Positions 1 through 11,575 of a DNA stretch of 64,000 nucleotides are shown one piece after another; position 1 is the stretch's first letter; every line of letters begins with the position of its first letter. The stretch is from Bactericera cockerelli (Eukaryota; Arthropoda; Insecta; Hemiptera; Triozidae), in NCBI GenBank assembly GCA_024516035.1, contig CM044956.1, forward strand, positions 11,111,801 to 11,175,800, given 5' to 3'. Position numbers and translations under genes: made by a program. A model generated the notes under the pieces. It was given only the letters and a program-made list of their open reading frames with translations. It ran no database searches and was not told the origin of the DNA.

Positions 1-526
1 TGAATTTTCCATCATGATTCAGAAGTGTTTTTTGAGCTTTGTGTGTACTGCGTTCCATGATCTTTAAAGTAATATAAATGAGCTTTCTTTTTTATAAAAC
101 TAAACATAATAGGGTATTTTTTTAACTAGTGATACGCAGAATTGCAATTGTAGAAGTACTCTAAATTCACGAAAGGGAAAACAGTGAAAAATCAAATTTT
201 AGAAAAGTATTGAACTTATGATTAAATATCTCTCTGGTCTTTCAATATTTTTTTATGCAAGCAACTGCATTTCAAGGGAAATATGCATGACTATCCATAC
301 ATGAAGTCAAAAATTACTTACTGGCTATCATTTCTTTAAAAACGTGCATCGATCCAAGTAACCTCTAGACCTGTGGGAAAAACAGGGATTTGGCCATAAC
401 TCTTTAACGAAGCAAAATGCCCCACTGCAAGTTTCGCTCATATGATAGTCCACAGTGGGCTGAACCTACCCTCAAAATATTTGCATCTGTATACGGGACA
501 CCCTGTATACTCGTAAAACATTTAAA
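1..526. other. Unassigned AT-rich DNA with one mariner-type TIR end
   Basis: No gene is visible. A terminal motif CACCCTG followed by TA lies at 499-507. It matches the right-hand ends of the TA-flanked elements found elsewhere in this window (5574-6636, 49287-49725). No partner CAGGGTG end is seen before it, so this is probably a truncated copy. Confidence 0.4.
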
Positions 527-2368
527 TAATTTTGAGTCATCCATAGATATACTACCAAGCACAGTTTAATACCACAGCTTTGTGTTTTGTGCTGGTATAT
601 AGAGCCATTATTCATATAATAATAATAATTCAAGTTTGTGACATATTTAAATATGTTTAGATTGTTTAGGTACCTTGAAAATAATTATTAATGGTTTGCT
701 TACACTCTTGACGAGTCCTCGTATTTGACAACCCACGAGATCACATAACGTGACTTATTGTAGAAATACCATGGATCAATAGATTGCCAGTCGAGTTGCA
801 TTATTGTTTACAAATCTCAAACGGTAAAGGCCAAATTATGAAGCAAGATTTAAGAAAAGCCAGAGACACCCTCAAGTCGGACTTTCAACCAATCACATCA
901 GCGCACTATAGCCCTACTTAAAGAGACTGTCTGGCTTATCTTTACTTGAATCCTGCTTTATAATTCGGCCCTGAGATTTAAGTACTGACCTCACTACTCT
1001 AGTTGTACGTGCGAAGTCCAACACCAAAGATCGTGTGAATGGTCGTCTTAGTGGCGCACTGGCGCACCTAACCAAAATACCTTGCGGTATGCTCTTCGTG
1101 GAGCAAATAAATTCAAAGAAAAATGAAATATGTGCTCCAAGTTTACGTGCGTAGAATTACTCAATTCCCAGCATTAGTAGGAACGGGTTGAATTTATGAA
1201 ATTCTTATTGTTTTCAATGAGTGCCCCACCTGTTTTCTCAAACCCTGCATTATTCTTATTGTTCTCGCCTGCTTCTCAGGTTTTTATTTGCTGTTCACAT
1301 GCCACTTTCATATTCACACAATTCTCTGTTTTTCCCCCTTCTTCCTTATTTTCATCTTTTCAATCCCCCTTCTGTTCCATTTCTCACATGGGTGATATTA
1401 TTCCTTGTTTTCCACCTCTTTTTGCATGGTTTTTCATATTCTTTTATGAGTTTTCTAAGATCGACGAATAAAATAGTATCTATAAGATTAATTTATAAGT
1501 TTATATTAATAGCCAACGGATCAGCATAGCTTTCCAGAAGTCGAATGCGGCATGTGTCATGGGCACGGTGTCTCATTCTTCTGCTCTGGATGAGCTGATT
1601 TATATTCTCTAATTTGAATAAATACATAATATATTCCATTCAAATTAATTTTATATTAGGACCTTGAGCTCTTCTGATAATTTTTTTTACTGAAGTTGTG
1701 AGAGTTCCAGTTTACTTTGTGAGCGTAATGCACTTACAGCCATTTAAATATGAGCAGTTTACGTTTATAATGGCTAAATGGGAAATCTAAGGAGTCTATT
1801 ATAAAGAGGGAAAAACCTTGAGTTGAATTATTATTTTCTTGAATATAAATGAGCAAAAGAAAAGCTTTGAATCTAATAGATCTTTCATCCAGGATGAAAT
1901 CTTTCAGTTCGAATAAATTTCTGCTAGTCAATGCTTTCTAACTAATGAACTTTGGCAACGCAGCAAGAGTAGTTCTTAACAAACAAAAAAATCTTCAAAT
2001 ATTTTAGTTCCGTTTTACGTATTATAATTTTTCAACATTTTAATCTCGCAACTAATTAAATGACAGAAAAAATATTCGTTTTTTTTACATAAATCCTGAT
2101 TACATCATGTTTTTGCCAATTAGATTTTGATTTGCATCAGCGGACTTTTGTCTTTTTTTCAAAAGGGTTCAGTCCCTCAGGGAACGTTTTTTTGTTGTCA
2201 AAGCTCTCTATTATAATTTGGATGGAAAGTCTTTCTACATAAAAATGAATGTCATAATAACATGTTTCTCACACAACAATGAAAATGTAATTCCATTTTA
2301 CAGAAGTTTGTTTATATGAAGGGGATTTTCAAATATGAAACAAATGTAAGGTATAATTTTTTAACTCA

Positions 2369-2411
2369 GTGCTTAACCACTGAGCGTGCGATTAGCTCAG
2401 TGGTTAAGCAC
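2369..2411. repeat. Inverted duplication of the SINE A-box region
   Basis: A 17-base arm at 2369-2385 is the exact reverse complement of 2395-2411, which is the SINE A-box segment GCTCAGTGGTTAAGCAC. Nine bases separate the arms. The same hairpin is present in copy B at 62540-62582, so it predates the duplication. Confidence 0.85.
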
Positions 2412-2676
2412 TCGCTTGCCATGCGGAAGGTCCCAGGTTTGATCCCCCGAGCTGACAAAAAATTGTATTCTAAATTATTTGGTTACAGTTTTTTGTAAAG
2501 GAGACCTTCCGGTGTGCTCGTGTTTACCCAGTACCTAAATGGGAAGTATTGTGTCACTTCTCGCCCATCAAGGGGCAGGTATCAGGTGTACTACGGGATG
2601 GGCAAGCTACAACACAGACCACAAGCCTCTACAGTAGCTCTTGTTTCATTGCTATGGAATAAAATGTTTAAATAAA
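2386..2676 (+). repeat. tRNA-derived SINE, family 1 (copy in duplication A)
   Basis: The head has a pol III A box (TAGCTCAGTGGTTAAG, from about 2393) and a B box (GGTTTGATCCC). It is followed by a conserved body containing 'ggagaccttccggtg', 'gtgtcacttctcgccc' and 'acagaccacaagc'. The tail is AAT-rich and ends 'aaataaataca'. Other copies lie at 17602, 29752, 45666 and 62557. It is not a tRNA gene because the 5' and 3' ends of the head cannot pair into an acceptor stem. Confidence 0.85.
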
Positions 2677-2799
2677 TACACTTATCTCTAAAAAAAAATA
2701 CACTAAAAAAATGTAATGCCTACCTAACTTATTAAATTTATTGACTTAATAATAACTTAGATTCCAAATTCTTAGTTTTCGAGGATCCACGTTGCTTTT

Positions 2800-3010
2800 A
2801 CTACCCTTCATTGTTTTGTAATGCCGCCACTGGTAGGTACTACCTTTCATTGTTTTGTAATGCCGCCACTGGTTGCTCCAGCTCCAGTACGGAACCGAAT
2901 AATTTTGTGTTACATAGGGAATCGAACCTTGAACCTCTGCCTTTAAAGTCCTCGGATGTCTAAAGATACATTACATAACTATGTAAAATCTGGCACCGCT
3001 CTAGAGATAC
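2800..3010 (-). repeat. Short tandem duplication plus a tRNA-like minus-strand segment
   Basis: A segment of about 38 bases containing 'ttgttttgtaatgccgccac' occurs twice at 2808-2872. Next to it, 'gggaatcgaaccttgaacc' (about 2919) resembles a pol III B box read on the minus strand. This suggests a decayed SINE. The same arrangement is in copy B near 62965-63175. Confidence 0.45.
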
Positions 3011-3714
3011 AGTGATTAGTGGCTGAATGAATGGTTGTATGAGTGAGTCATTTGTCAGTCTACGCGTAACATTAGTTTTATTTTTATCACGAGTAAGTAT
3101 ACCTGCATGATACTATGTTCATATTGATCATATACTTACCAGTATAATATGATGTGTATTACAAGCTATACATACTCACAGTACATTACATAGTATGAAG
3201 TTGATTAGCCATTGTTTACCGGGTATATTAGTAATGTAAGGTCCGGTGAACAGAAAGGGGGAGTTGGGAGGAGAGGAGTAGAAAGAAGGAGGGGGCAGGG
3301 GTAGTATTGAGGAGGGGTAGGAGAGACGATAGAACCATTATACAAACACGGAGCAAACCATAATGTATTTATTATTAGTTAACCCTTTTGAACCCTGCGG
3401 TCTGACTTATCTACAATTACATACTCGTTACTTTATGAGAAATCCATGCCCTTCTCAGATTCGGAACACATTTGAAGTTACATTGGAAATCCACATTTCC
3501 GATCTGAATGAAGACACCTTTCAAGACCAACATGGCATGGTCAGGAGTTCAGGAGCAGGTGTGCCATTATCTAGTGACTAGATAGTGGCAGATTCTAGTC
3601 TAATATTGAAGATCTTGTTTTGTTTTAATTATATGCTTTCTAAATTATAATTTTAATACTAATTCTAGATTATAATTTCTTTGATGTGAAACACATTGTT
3701 TATGTGTTGAATTT

Positions 3715-3995
3715 TTTCATCATCATAGTGTGGCGTCATCGTGAACGATGGTAGCTAGACAGTGGAGGAATGACTCAGCACTTTTACCATTGTCTTTACA
3801 AGGAGGCTAATAATTGACAAGGGCCCCCAGAACCAAGCCAATGCTGGTCTACTGCCTGTTTATAGTCCTCCAGCCAGACTGCTGGTCTACTCCCTGTTTA
3901 TAGTCCTCCAGCCAGACTGCTGGTCTACTCCCTGTTTATAGTCCACCAGCCAGCCAGATTTTTTTCACAGTAAATAAATTGAATTGAATTGAAAC
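3715..3995 (+). repeat. Interspersed repeat with a (TTGAA)n tail
   Basis: The block runs from 'gtggcgtcatcgtgaacgat' through three tandem copies of a 38-base unit (ctggtctactccctgtttat...) to 'aaattgaattgaattgaa', a short-unit tail typical of LINE 3' ends. It also occurs inverted at 57735-57912 and directly at 63885-64000, so it is a dispersed element as well as the right edge of the duplication. Confidence 0.6.
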
Positions 3996-4855
3996 AATAT
4001 CCGTTATACATATACCCATGTGGTTTCAGTTTTAAGATATTGTGGTATAAATTTTTTGGTTCACTTTTTTACACAATAATTTTAAGCTTGAGGGTTTTTT
4101 TTTTTTTTTTTTTTGTGATAAGGACAGACGTCGGGAGAAAACGGAGGAAAATCAGCTGAGCTGAGAAGGGAGGACTGATATGTTGCCTCCAGAGTTTGAA
4201 GACCACAGCTCAGACCTCCGATACTGAGAACGCCGCAGGCATTCCTCTTGTCATGGACTCGAGGTTCCCTCACCTATCCTACGCCGTACGGCCAAACTCT
4301 AAAAACCCCCTCTTCCTCACGACGTCTGCGCTCTGACTCAAAGCGTCTGGGTACCAGATATAATACTTCCAGAAGCATGAGGGTTAACGTGGATATATCG
4401 CGAGAAAAAAATTAGTCGAATTGCTGAATTTTCGCATATGTTTACCAGTATAGACAAAGAGTTATACAATCTACAACAAAAAAAAAGTTCAAAATTATTT
4501 ATTAAATCCACTTATTTATTTTGTGGTAGGTTACGTGCGTATGAACCAAACTCGTCATTAAATAAACCCCCAGGCATTTGTTTATGCTTTGAACACTTGT
4601 TGTGTAGTCTCGTAATCAAAGGGTTAATTCAAGCATTTTTTTTATGCCAGGAAATTATTTCTGCATTATCCGTCCCTGGGGAGTATTTTGAGATTCTCTA
4701 AGCACAATATTTTGCAGAGAGAAAAAATCCTAGAGGCAATAAACAATCAGGACGATAGGAAAAACTTCCCATGATTGTCAAATCTTATCAACAGCCTCAT
4801 GGACATAATAACTATTGAAATATTATTATGATTGTAGATTTTTTAATTCATATGA
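3996..4855. other. No gene seen; poly-T tract and unassigned sequence
   Basis: A T homopolymer lies at about 4095-4115. The flanking moderately GC-rich segment (4120-4330) has no recognisable coding or RNA signature. The short open frames here have no domain-like composition. Confidence 0.5.
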
Positions 4856-4857
4856 AA

Positions 4858-4871
4858 AGATAGAGAGAGAG

Positions 4872-4912
<41 letters not shown>

Positions 4913-5045
4913 AGGAAAGTGAGAGTGAAAGAGGAAGAGAGAGAAAGAGGAAGAGGAAGAGAGAGAGAGAAAGAGAGAGGATAAAGAAGAAGATAGGGAG
5001 AGAGAAACAAGGAAGGAAAGAGAGAGAGAGAAAGATAAAAAGAAG
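4858..5045. repeat. GA-rich microsatellite
   Basis: This is an imperfect (GA)n/(GAAA)n purine tract. The Ser/Leu-rich frame on the opposite strand is a by-product of the repeat. Confidence 0.9.
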
Positions 5046-5505
5046 AAACCTTGAATCCCTGATGAAAAAATTAAATAACCATCAAATGCTTTCATATTCA
5101 AACATCTGTTCAAGATGTATCGTTTCAAACAGGCCAAAGACGTGTTTATTCTTTGTAAATTCCTTTTCTTGTAATTTGTTTTCCTATAGGAAAGAACAAA
5201 GACCTGACAAAAAACAAGAAAGCCTCTTAGTAGGGAAACTCGGGGTAAATTTAGCCGGGTGCGTATACAGGGTGTATCAAAAGGGTCATGTACAAAAAGA
5301 AACCACGTATAGTAGATCTCAAATAAAGGCCACTTTGCTTAATAAACCCTCTACGGAAGTGGACCCCCCCATAACTCCGCCCCTGATCGGAGAAAAAGTG
5401 CCAAATACTCACCAAAAAAGCATGATCAAGCTACTGAGGTGTATAATGTACGTTGCTCAGTAGAGACGTAACTCTAATTAATTTAATAATTTAGTATCAA
5501 TACAT
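5046..5505. other. Unassigned sequence containing a lone CAGGGTG terminal motif
   Basis: TA followed by CAGGGTGTATCAAAAGGGTC lies at 5266-5287 and looks like the left end of a mariner-type MITE. No matching right end is present before the LINE tail at about 5508. The 133-residue frame crossing it is not protein-like. Confidence 0.4.
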
Positions 5506-5507
5506 TT

Positions 5508-6728
5508 ATTGTTGGGTGGAAGAGATTGCCAAAAATAATAACTCTGCCCTTTTGTAAGGACATATTATTTATACAGGGTGATTCAGAAAAGTACCGTCAA
5601 ACGTTAACCACATATTCTATGGGCCAGTTAAGAAGGGGTCAACTCTATAAAAGAAAGTGCGCAAATGCCTCCTAACGGAGGTACACGCCCCTTAAGGTGT
5701 TTTTAAACAATCGAAATTTTCATTTTACGGCTTACCTATTTGGGATATCGCAATGTGGTAAAAAAATCACTCTCAATACTAGATAGCACCTTTCTTTTGG
5801 CACAAAATTTAACACCATTCCAATGTCAGGGGCGGTCTCAGGAGGGTCAGATGGTAGAAAAAAGGTTCTAACTTTTTAGTCGTTGCTTGTAATTGAATTT
5901 GGTTTTCACCCTATTAAAACGTCTGTCATTGTCTACAAAAATGTTCTGAATATTTTTTTTCTCAAACCAACACAAAAGCTTGAAAATCGAAATTGAAGGG
6001 CTTAAGCCGAAATAAAATTTACAGCAAATGTTCCACATGGGCTCCTCTGGCTTCAATGCAGACCTCCATACGCCTTCGAAAAGATTGACGAATTGGCTGA
6101 AAAAGACAATATTTAACATTTCCATAGTTAAATAATGAATTGGCTGAAAATTCTTGTTCTAAAATTGTATGCTAGTTGCATAGGTTTCAAAACTTAATGC
6201 GGTTTTAAAATCTTCAATTTCAATTTTCAAGCTTTTGTGTTAATTTGAGGGAAAAATTATTCCGACCATTTTTGTAGACAATGACATAGGTTTTAAAATG
6301 ATGAAAACCAAATTCAATTAAATACAACGACTAAAAAGTTAGAACCTTTTTTCTACCATCTGACCCTCCTGAGACCGCCCCTGACATTGGAATGGTGTTA
6401 AATTTTGTGCCAAAAGAAAGGTGCTATCTAGTATTGAGAGTGATTTTTTTACCACATTGCGATATCCCAAATAGGTAAGCCGTAAAATGAAAATTTCGAT
6501 TGTTTAAAAACACCTTAAGGGGCGTGTACCTCCGTTAGGAGGCATTTGCGCACTTTCTTTTATAGAGTTGACCCCTCCTTAACTAGCCCATAGAATATGT
6601 GGTTAACGTTTGACGGTACTTTTCTGAATCACCCTGTATATTTTTTGTTTACTTCTTATATTGTATATAAATTTGTAATTGTAATTATCGTGTTGTATAT
6701 ATGTCCTTATTAATAAAGTGTAAAATAC
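5508..6728 (+). repeat. LINE 3' end, split by a foldback element
   Basis: The segment 'gttgggtggaagagattgcc' (from about 5512) continues to 5573. After the foldback insertion it resumes with 'tttgtttacttcttatattg' and ends in 'aataaagtg'. The minus strand of 33068-33244 carries the same order uninterrupted. This supports a single LINE 3' UTR into which the foldback was inserted at a TA. Confidence 0.7.
5574..6636. mobile_element. Mariner-type foldback element, TA-flanked
   Basis: The element begins CAGGGTGATTCAGAAAAGTA and ends with its complement, with TA at each side (5572-5573, 6637-6638). The arms are about 425 bases (5574-5997 and 6214-6636) and only slightly diverged. The roughly 216-base centre, read on the minus strand, encodes ...FRRRMEVCIEARGAHVEHLL followed by a stop. 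That resembles the C-terminal tail of arthropod DDE transposases; this family link is inferred from memory of the motif. The element is probably an internally deleted transposon whose one end was copied in inverted orientation. It is non-autonomous. Confidence 0.85.
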
Positions 6729-6953
6729 TAAAAATAATAATTGTTTGGTAAAAGGTTAAGTCTGATTATAATAGTCTGCGTCAGCACAATTTCCTTATTC
6801 TGAAAGAGAACATTTTACAAAGAGGAAAGAGCCCAAAGTTTCACCAGCAGAAAACCGTTGCGAATATTTATTAGCCTCCATTTTCTCAACTCTTTTTTAA
6901 TCTTCTCCTTTACTATTTCTCTTTTTCTTCTTCTTCTTCCTCTGACTTTTTAG
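6729..6953. other. Unassigned AT-rich and CT-rich sequence
   Basis: No gene is seen. A pyrimidine-rich stretch (about 6895-6952) precedes the hAT MITE. Confidence 0.4.
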
Positions 6954-6961
6954 TTACCTAC

Positions 6962-7236
6962 CAGGCGCGGCCGGTGCTAAGAAGCGGCGGAACTTCAGCA
7001 CCCCCAGACGAAAAAGAAGAAAAAAATAGAGAATTTTCTCAAGATCCTCAATAATAAAAAATACAAAATTAATATAATTACACATTTCTAAAATAATGAA
7101 TGCATAATTATTATTATGATTGTGGCATGGTAAACAAGGTCAAACTCTTTGGATACTGAACGATCGACTCCATAAATCTCATTTTAGTACGGTTTATGTG
7201 GCAGCAGCCCCAAAACTTTCCCACCGGCCACGCCTG
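6962..7236. mobile_element. hAT-type MITE with 8-bp target-site duplication
   Basis: The termini are CAGGCGCGGCCGGTG on the left and CACCGGCCACGCCTG on the right, imperfect inverted repeats of each other. The flanks are identical 8-mers TTACCTAC at 6954-6961 and 7237-7244. The 8-bp duplication and CAG...CTG ends are hAT hallmarks. At 275 bases with no open frame, it is non-autonomous. Confidence 0.93.
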
Positions 7237-7244
7237 TTACCTAC

Positions 7245-8389
7245 CCAAAACTATCTGGGCCCATAAAGGTATTTTATTCGAATTTGACCCCATAACTCTA
7301 TTGTTGACATTTTACTTTCTATTGCCTGAATTTCTTGTACTTTTTCAACATTTATAACTTTTTATTGTGTTTTATTATGTTCATTATTTACGTAGCAATC
7401 CTTAGTATCTTTGAAAGTGCCTACGCGGAAAGATATAATTAATGAAGTAGCTTAATTTTATCATATAGAATTCTAAGCAAAGGGAAAGAACGAAGGAACA
7501 TACATTTTTTTTTCTTTACAAGTTTACCGGTTAGACCCATTTTTTACAACAAAATTTAAAAGAGAATTCAGTTCATATACATACAGAATTCATTCCGTAA
7601 GCAAGGAGCCTACTTAAACTATTGCAGCACAGTCATAAGCATTTCTTTTAGAAAAGAAATCCAGATTTTTATTTTTAATAGTGAAATCAAAATAAAAGTG
7701 ATAATAATAATAAAATTATTATATATAATGCTGTTGATATCTCCAAATTAATCTTAATAATAATAAATTATAATTATGATTACTGACTATAATAAATTAT
7801 AGTCAGGCGGTGATGAGATTATACTATGAACGCCCGGATACAATTGCTTGGCTCCTTTCATGTCCATCAATCTATTTGGTTTTAACATCTAGTAATTCAG
7901 GAGGGGAGTTTTACCCTCCAATCACTAGGAATCGTACTATAGCTACCCACATTAACCCCAGCCATTGTTGCCCTTCTAGGGGCTTCCGGTAATGTCAATC
8001 CATTGGTATTGTATGTTTCCAGAGTAACTATTTATATATTTCTTTCAAAATACTTATCCGTACCTCACTTACCTAATTATTTTCAGGTGAGTGAGTTGGT
8101 TGAGCATGCAGTGCAGTAGGAAAGGTCACAAATTCTCATTCATATAAGCACGGTAACGGTAAGTGATTCCTAGTAATATTTAATGCAGGTTAGTAATATC
8201 ACCACCATAGTAGGTATGATTAATTTTGTGTTAACCAAAAAAGATTTTTTTCTAATGCTCAAACCGGCTAGTTACGGAACTAGAAGGAACTATGTAGTTA
8301 CGGATTAACGGTATAAATCACTTATAAAACTATCATTAGTTATACAGTCGCACCTGAAAAAACTTGAACCCAAGAGAGAGAGCAAAAAG
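7245..8389. other. No gene seen; unassigned with ATA-rich patches
   Basis: The segment 7690-7800 is (ATA)-rich. A stretch near 7901-7990 beginning 'gggagttttaccctccaatc' resembles the start of the segment at 33733, so a decayed dispersed repeat is possible. Confidence 0.4.
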
Positions 8390-8390
8390 T

Positions 8391-8555
8391 CTATTATAAA
8401 GAGGTTTCTAATAGTCAGTTCTCTAGGACACATAAACAGGTGACGCGGGTACCTGAGATTTTCTCTATTATAAAGAGGTTTTTAATAGTCAGTTCTCTAG
8501 TACACATAAATAGGTGACACAGGGACCTGAGATTTTCTCTATTATAAAGAGTTAT
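8391..8555. repeat. 74-bp tandem repeat, about 2.2 copies
   Basis: Units start 'ctattataaagagg' at 8391, 8465 and 8539 and share 'tagtcagttctctag' and 'acctgagattttct'. Confidence 0.85.
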
Positions 8556-8559
8556 CTGT

Positions 8560-8995
8560 TGTAAAATGTTCTATTATACCCAGTTTAGTCTGTATTATTT
8601 ATCTATGTACATTTTTGTATGGTATTAGGAAGGTAGTAGGTACTCAACTACTCATGCATGTACTTATAACTCTTCTCAAGTGGACTCTAATATTCCAATT
8701 TAAATAAACAAATATTATCGTCTTCTTTCCTAATAAACAAAAATACAAATAATAGACGGATCTTCTATTTTCATTTGCAATGAAACTATCTGTAGTCCTA
8801 TACTTAGTGTACACTATAATGAACGATTTCTCATGAAACGGACTCACAAATTCTATTTCAAATACAATTACTTATTTCTTTTCCAATCTGAAGATCTGAA
8901 ATTCAAGAGAAAACTTGAATTTTCACTGAAAATGTAATATTCCATCTGCAGTTCGTACCTATTCTATACAATTTAAATCACGTCTGCCGGTACAA
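8560..8995. other. Unassigned sequence
   Basis: No gene, RNA or clear repeat is recognised. The short minus-strand frame of 67 codons has no domain-like features. Confidence 0.4.
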
Positions 8996-9420
8996 AGAGG
9001 AGGAGGGGTTATAAAGAAGAGTAGTAGTTACAAAGAGAAGTAGGGGGTTCTAAAAAAGAGTAGGGGTTACAAAGAGGAGTGGGGGTTATAAAGAATAGTA
9101 AGGTTTATAAAGAAGAGTATGGGGTTATAAAGAAGAGTATGGGGTTACAAAGAAGATTAGGGGTTATAAAGAGGGGAAGGGGTTGGAAAGAAGTGTTGGA
9201 GTTACGAAGAGAAGTAGGGGTTACAAAGAAGAGTAGGGGTTACCAAGAGGAGTAGGAGTTAAAAAGAGGAGTAGGGGTTACAAAGAGGAGTAGGGGTTAC
9301 AAAGAGGAGTAGGAGTTATAAAGAAGAGTAGGGGTGAAGAGGAGTAGGTGTTATAAAGTAGAGAAGGGGTTACAAACATGAGTAGGGGCTACAAAGAGGA
9401 GTAGGGGTGGAAGAGGGGAG
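8996..9420. repeat. Minisatellite with a unit of about 19 bp
   Basis: Imperfect head-to-tail copies of 'taggggttacaaagaggag' occur, with G/A and single-base length variation. Confidence 0.9.
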
Positions 9421-9559
9421 AGAGGGGAACAACATTCATCATGGCGCATAATATCATTTGCGATAAAAAATTGAGAAATGAAAAATGCATTTTTTGTTCA
9501 ATTCATTGTGACCTATTATTTTCCTTCAATACGTTTTCTGAACAGAAGGAGAAGGTAAA

Positions 9560-11575
9560 AGAAATCTTAACAAGACTTAGAAAAGGAAGAGGGAGAGACA
9601 TTGAGAATAAAACGAGATAGAATGAGAGAATAGAAAAAAGGAGAGGGACAGAAAATGATAAAGAAATCAGGTACAGTGTTGAAAAGAGAGAGATAGAAAA
9701 ATATAGGAGAGATAATGAGTAGAGGAGAAAGAGAGAGATAGATAGTGAATAAAAAGAGAAAGAAGAAAGGGAGAGAAATATATGTGAGGAATAGAGAGAG
9801 AGAGAGAGGGAGATGGGAGATGTGAGGAGAGAGAGAGATGAGAGAGAGAGTTGGAGATGAGAGAGTGGAGTAATGGAGAGAGAGAGAGGAGGAGAGAGAG
9901 AAAAGAGTTGGAGATGTGAGGAGTAGGAGAGAGAGAGGTGAGGTAGGAGGATTGGGAGAGTGAATGGAGTAGAGAGAGAGAGAGAGAGGGTTGGCAGATG
10001 TGAGGAGTAGAGAGAGAGAGAGAGGTTGGGAGATGTGAGGAGAGAGAAGAGAGAGAGAGAGTTGGGAGATGGGGAGTAGAGAGAGAGAGAGAGAGATGTT
10101 GGGAGATGTGAGGAGTAGAGAGAGGAGAAGAGAGAGTAGGAGTTAGGGGAGATGATGAGAGGAGTAGAGTAGAGAGAGAGAGAGAGAGAGAGTTGGAGAT
10201 GTGAGGAGTAGAGAGAGAGAGAGTAGATGTGATGAGAGAGAGAGGAGTTGGAGATGAGAGAGAGAGAGAGAGAGGAGAGTTGGGAGATGTGAGGAGTAGA
10301 GAGAGAGAGAGAGAGAGTTGGAGATGTGAGGAGTAGGAGGAGAGAGAGAGAGTTGGAGATGTGAGGGTAGAGAGAGGAGAGAGTGAGTTGAGGAGTGTGA
10401 GAGAGAGTTGAGATGTGAGTGAGAGGAGAGAGAGAGTTGGAGATGTGAGGAGTAGAGAGAGAGAGAGAGAGAGTTGGAGATGTGAGATGTGAGGATGAGA
10501 GAGAGAGAGTTGGGAGATGTGAGGAGTAGAGAGAGAGAGAGAGAGTTGTGAGATGTGAGGAGTAGAGAGAGAGAGAGAGAGTTGTGAGATGTGAGGAGTA
10601 GAGAGAGAGAGAGAGAGTTGTGAGATGTGAGGAGTAAGAGAGAGAGAGAGAGTTGTGAGATGTGAGGAGTAGAGAGAGAGAGAGTTGTGAGATGGAGGAG
10701 TAGAGAGGAGAGTTGTGAGATGTGAGGATGTAGAGAGAGAGAGAGGAGAGTTGGGAGATGTTGGAGGAGTAGAGAGAGAGAGAGAGAGTGAGTTGGGAGA
10801 GGGAGGTGGAGATGTGAGGAGTAGAGAGAGAGAGTGGGAGTGTGAGGAGTGAGAAGGAGTGGAGTGTGAGGAGTAGAGAGAGAGAGTTGTGAGATGTGAG
10901 GAGTAGAGAGAGAGATTGGAGATGAGGAGAGAGAGAGAGAGTTGGGAGATGTGAGGAGTAGAGAGAGAGAGAGTGAGATGTGGGTGGAGAGAGAGTGGAG
11001 AGTAGAGGAGAGAGAGAGAGAGTTGTGAGATGTGAGGAGTAGAGAGAGAGAGTGAGAGAGAGTGAGGAGATGTGAGATGTAGGAGTGAGAGAGAGAGTTG
11101 GGAGATGTGAGGAGTAGAGAGAGAGAGTTGGGAGATGTGAGGAGTAGAGAGAGAGAGTTGGGAGATGTGAGGAGTAGAGAGAGAGAGTTGGGAGATGTGA
11201 GGAGTAGAGAGAGAGGTTGGGAGATGTGAGGAGTAGAGGAGAGAGAGTTGGGAGATGTGAGGAGTAGAGAGAGAGAGTTGGGAGATGTGAGGAGTAGAGA
11301 GAGAGAGTTGGGAGATGTGAGGAGTAGAGAGAGAGAGTTGGGAGATGTGAGGAGTAGAGAGAGAGAGTTGGGAGATGTGAGGAGTAGAGAGAGAGAGTTG
11401 TGAGATGTGAGGAGTAGAGAGAGAGAGTTGGGAGATGTGAGGAGTAGAGAGAGAGAGTTGGGAGATGTGAGGAGTAGAGAGAGAGAGTTGGGAGATGTGA
11501 GGAGTAGAGAGAGAGAGTTGGGAGATGTGAGGAGTAGAGAGAGAGAGTTGGGAGATGTGAGGAGTAGAGAGAAGG
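9560..11575. repeat. Large 30-bp satellite array with one-sided decay
   Basis: The 30-base unit reads GTTGGGAGATGTGAGGAGTA plus GAGAGAGAGA. Copies from about 11090 to 11575 are almost identical. Toward 9560 they become shorter, purine-only and full of small length changes. The two long Ser/Leu/Thr-rich frames on the minus strand exist only because 30 is a multiple of three; they are not taken as genes. Confidence 0.95.

Larger units (their letters stand above)
527..3990 (+). repeat. Segmental duplication, copy A
   Basis: This block is colinear and nearly identical with 57955-64000. Shared landmarks occur in the same order: the 'ttttgagtcatcca' start, the short frame at about 1196, the tRNA-derived SINE at 2386, the duplicated 'taatgccgccactgg' at about 2820, the purine-rich patch at 3255-3335, and the end 'agaaccaagccaatgc'. 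Copy B is longer because it carries about 150 bases near 58325-58480 and a 2.65-kb insertion at 59124. Several open frames recur in both copies, but they look like shared non-coding sequence. Copy A could be a real duplicate or a falsely retained second haplotype. Confidence 0.9.

Noticed and set aside
1196..1529. Phe/Ser/Pro-rich frames, repeated at 58706-59039
   Set aside because: Their conservation is explained by the duplication. Two frames are open together, and the composition reflects T-rich DNA.
9000..9420. CRISPR-like array
   Set aside because: It is a head-to-tail minisatellite without unique spacers, in a eukaryotic context.
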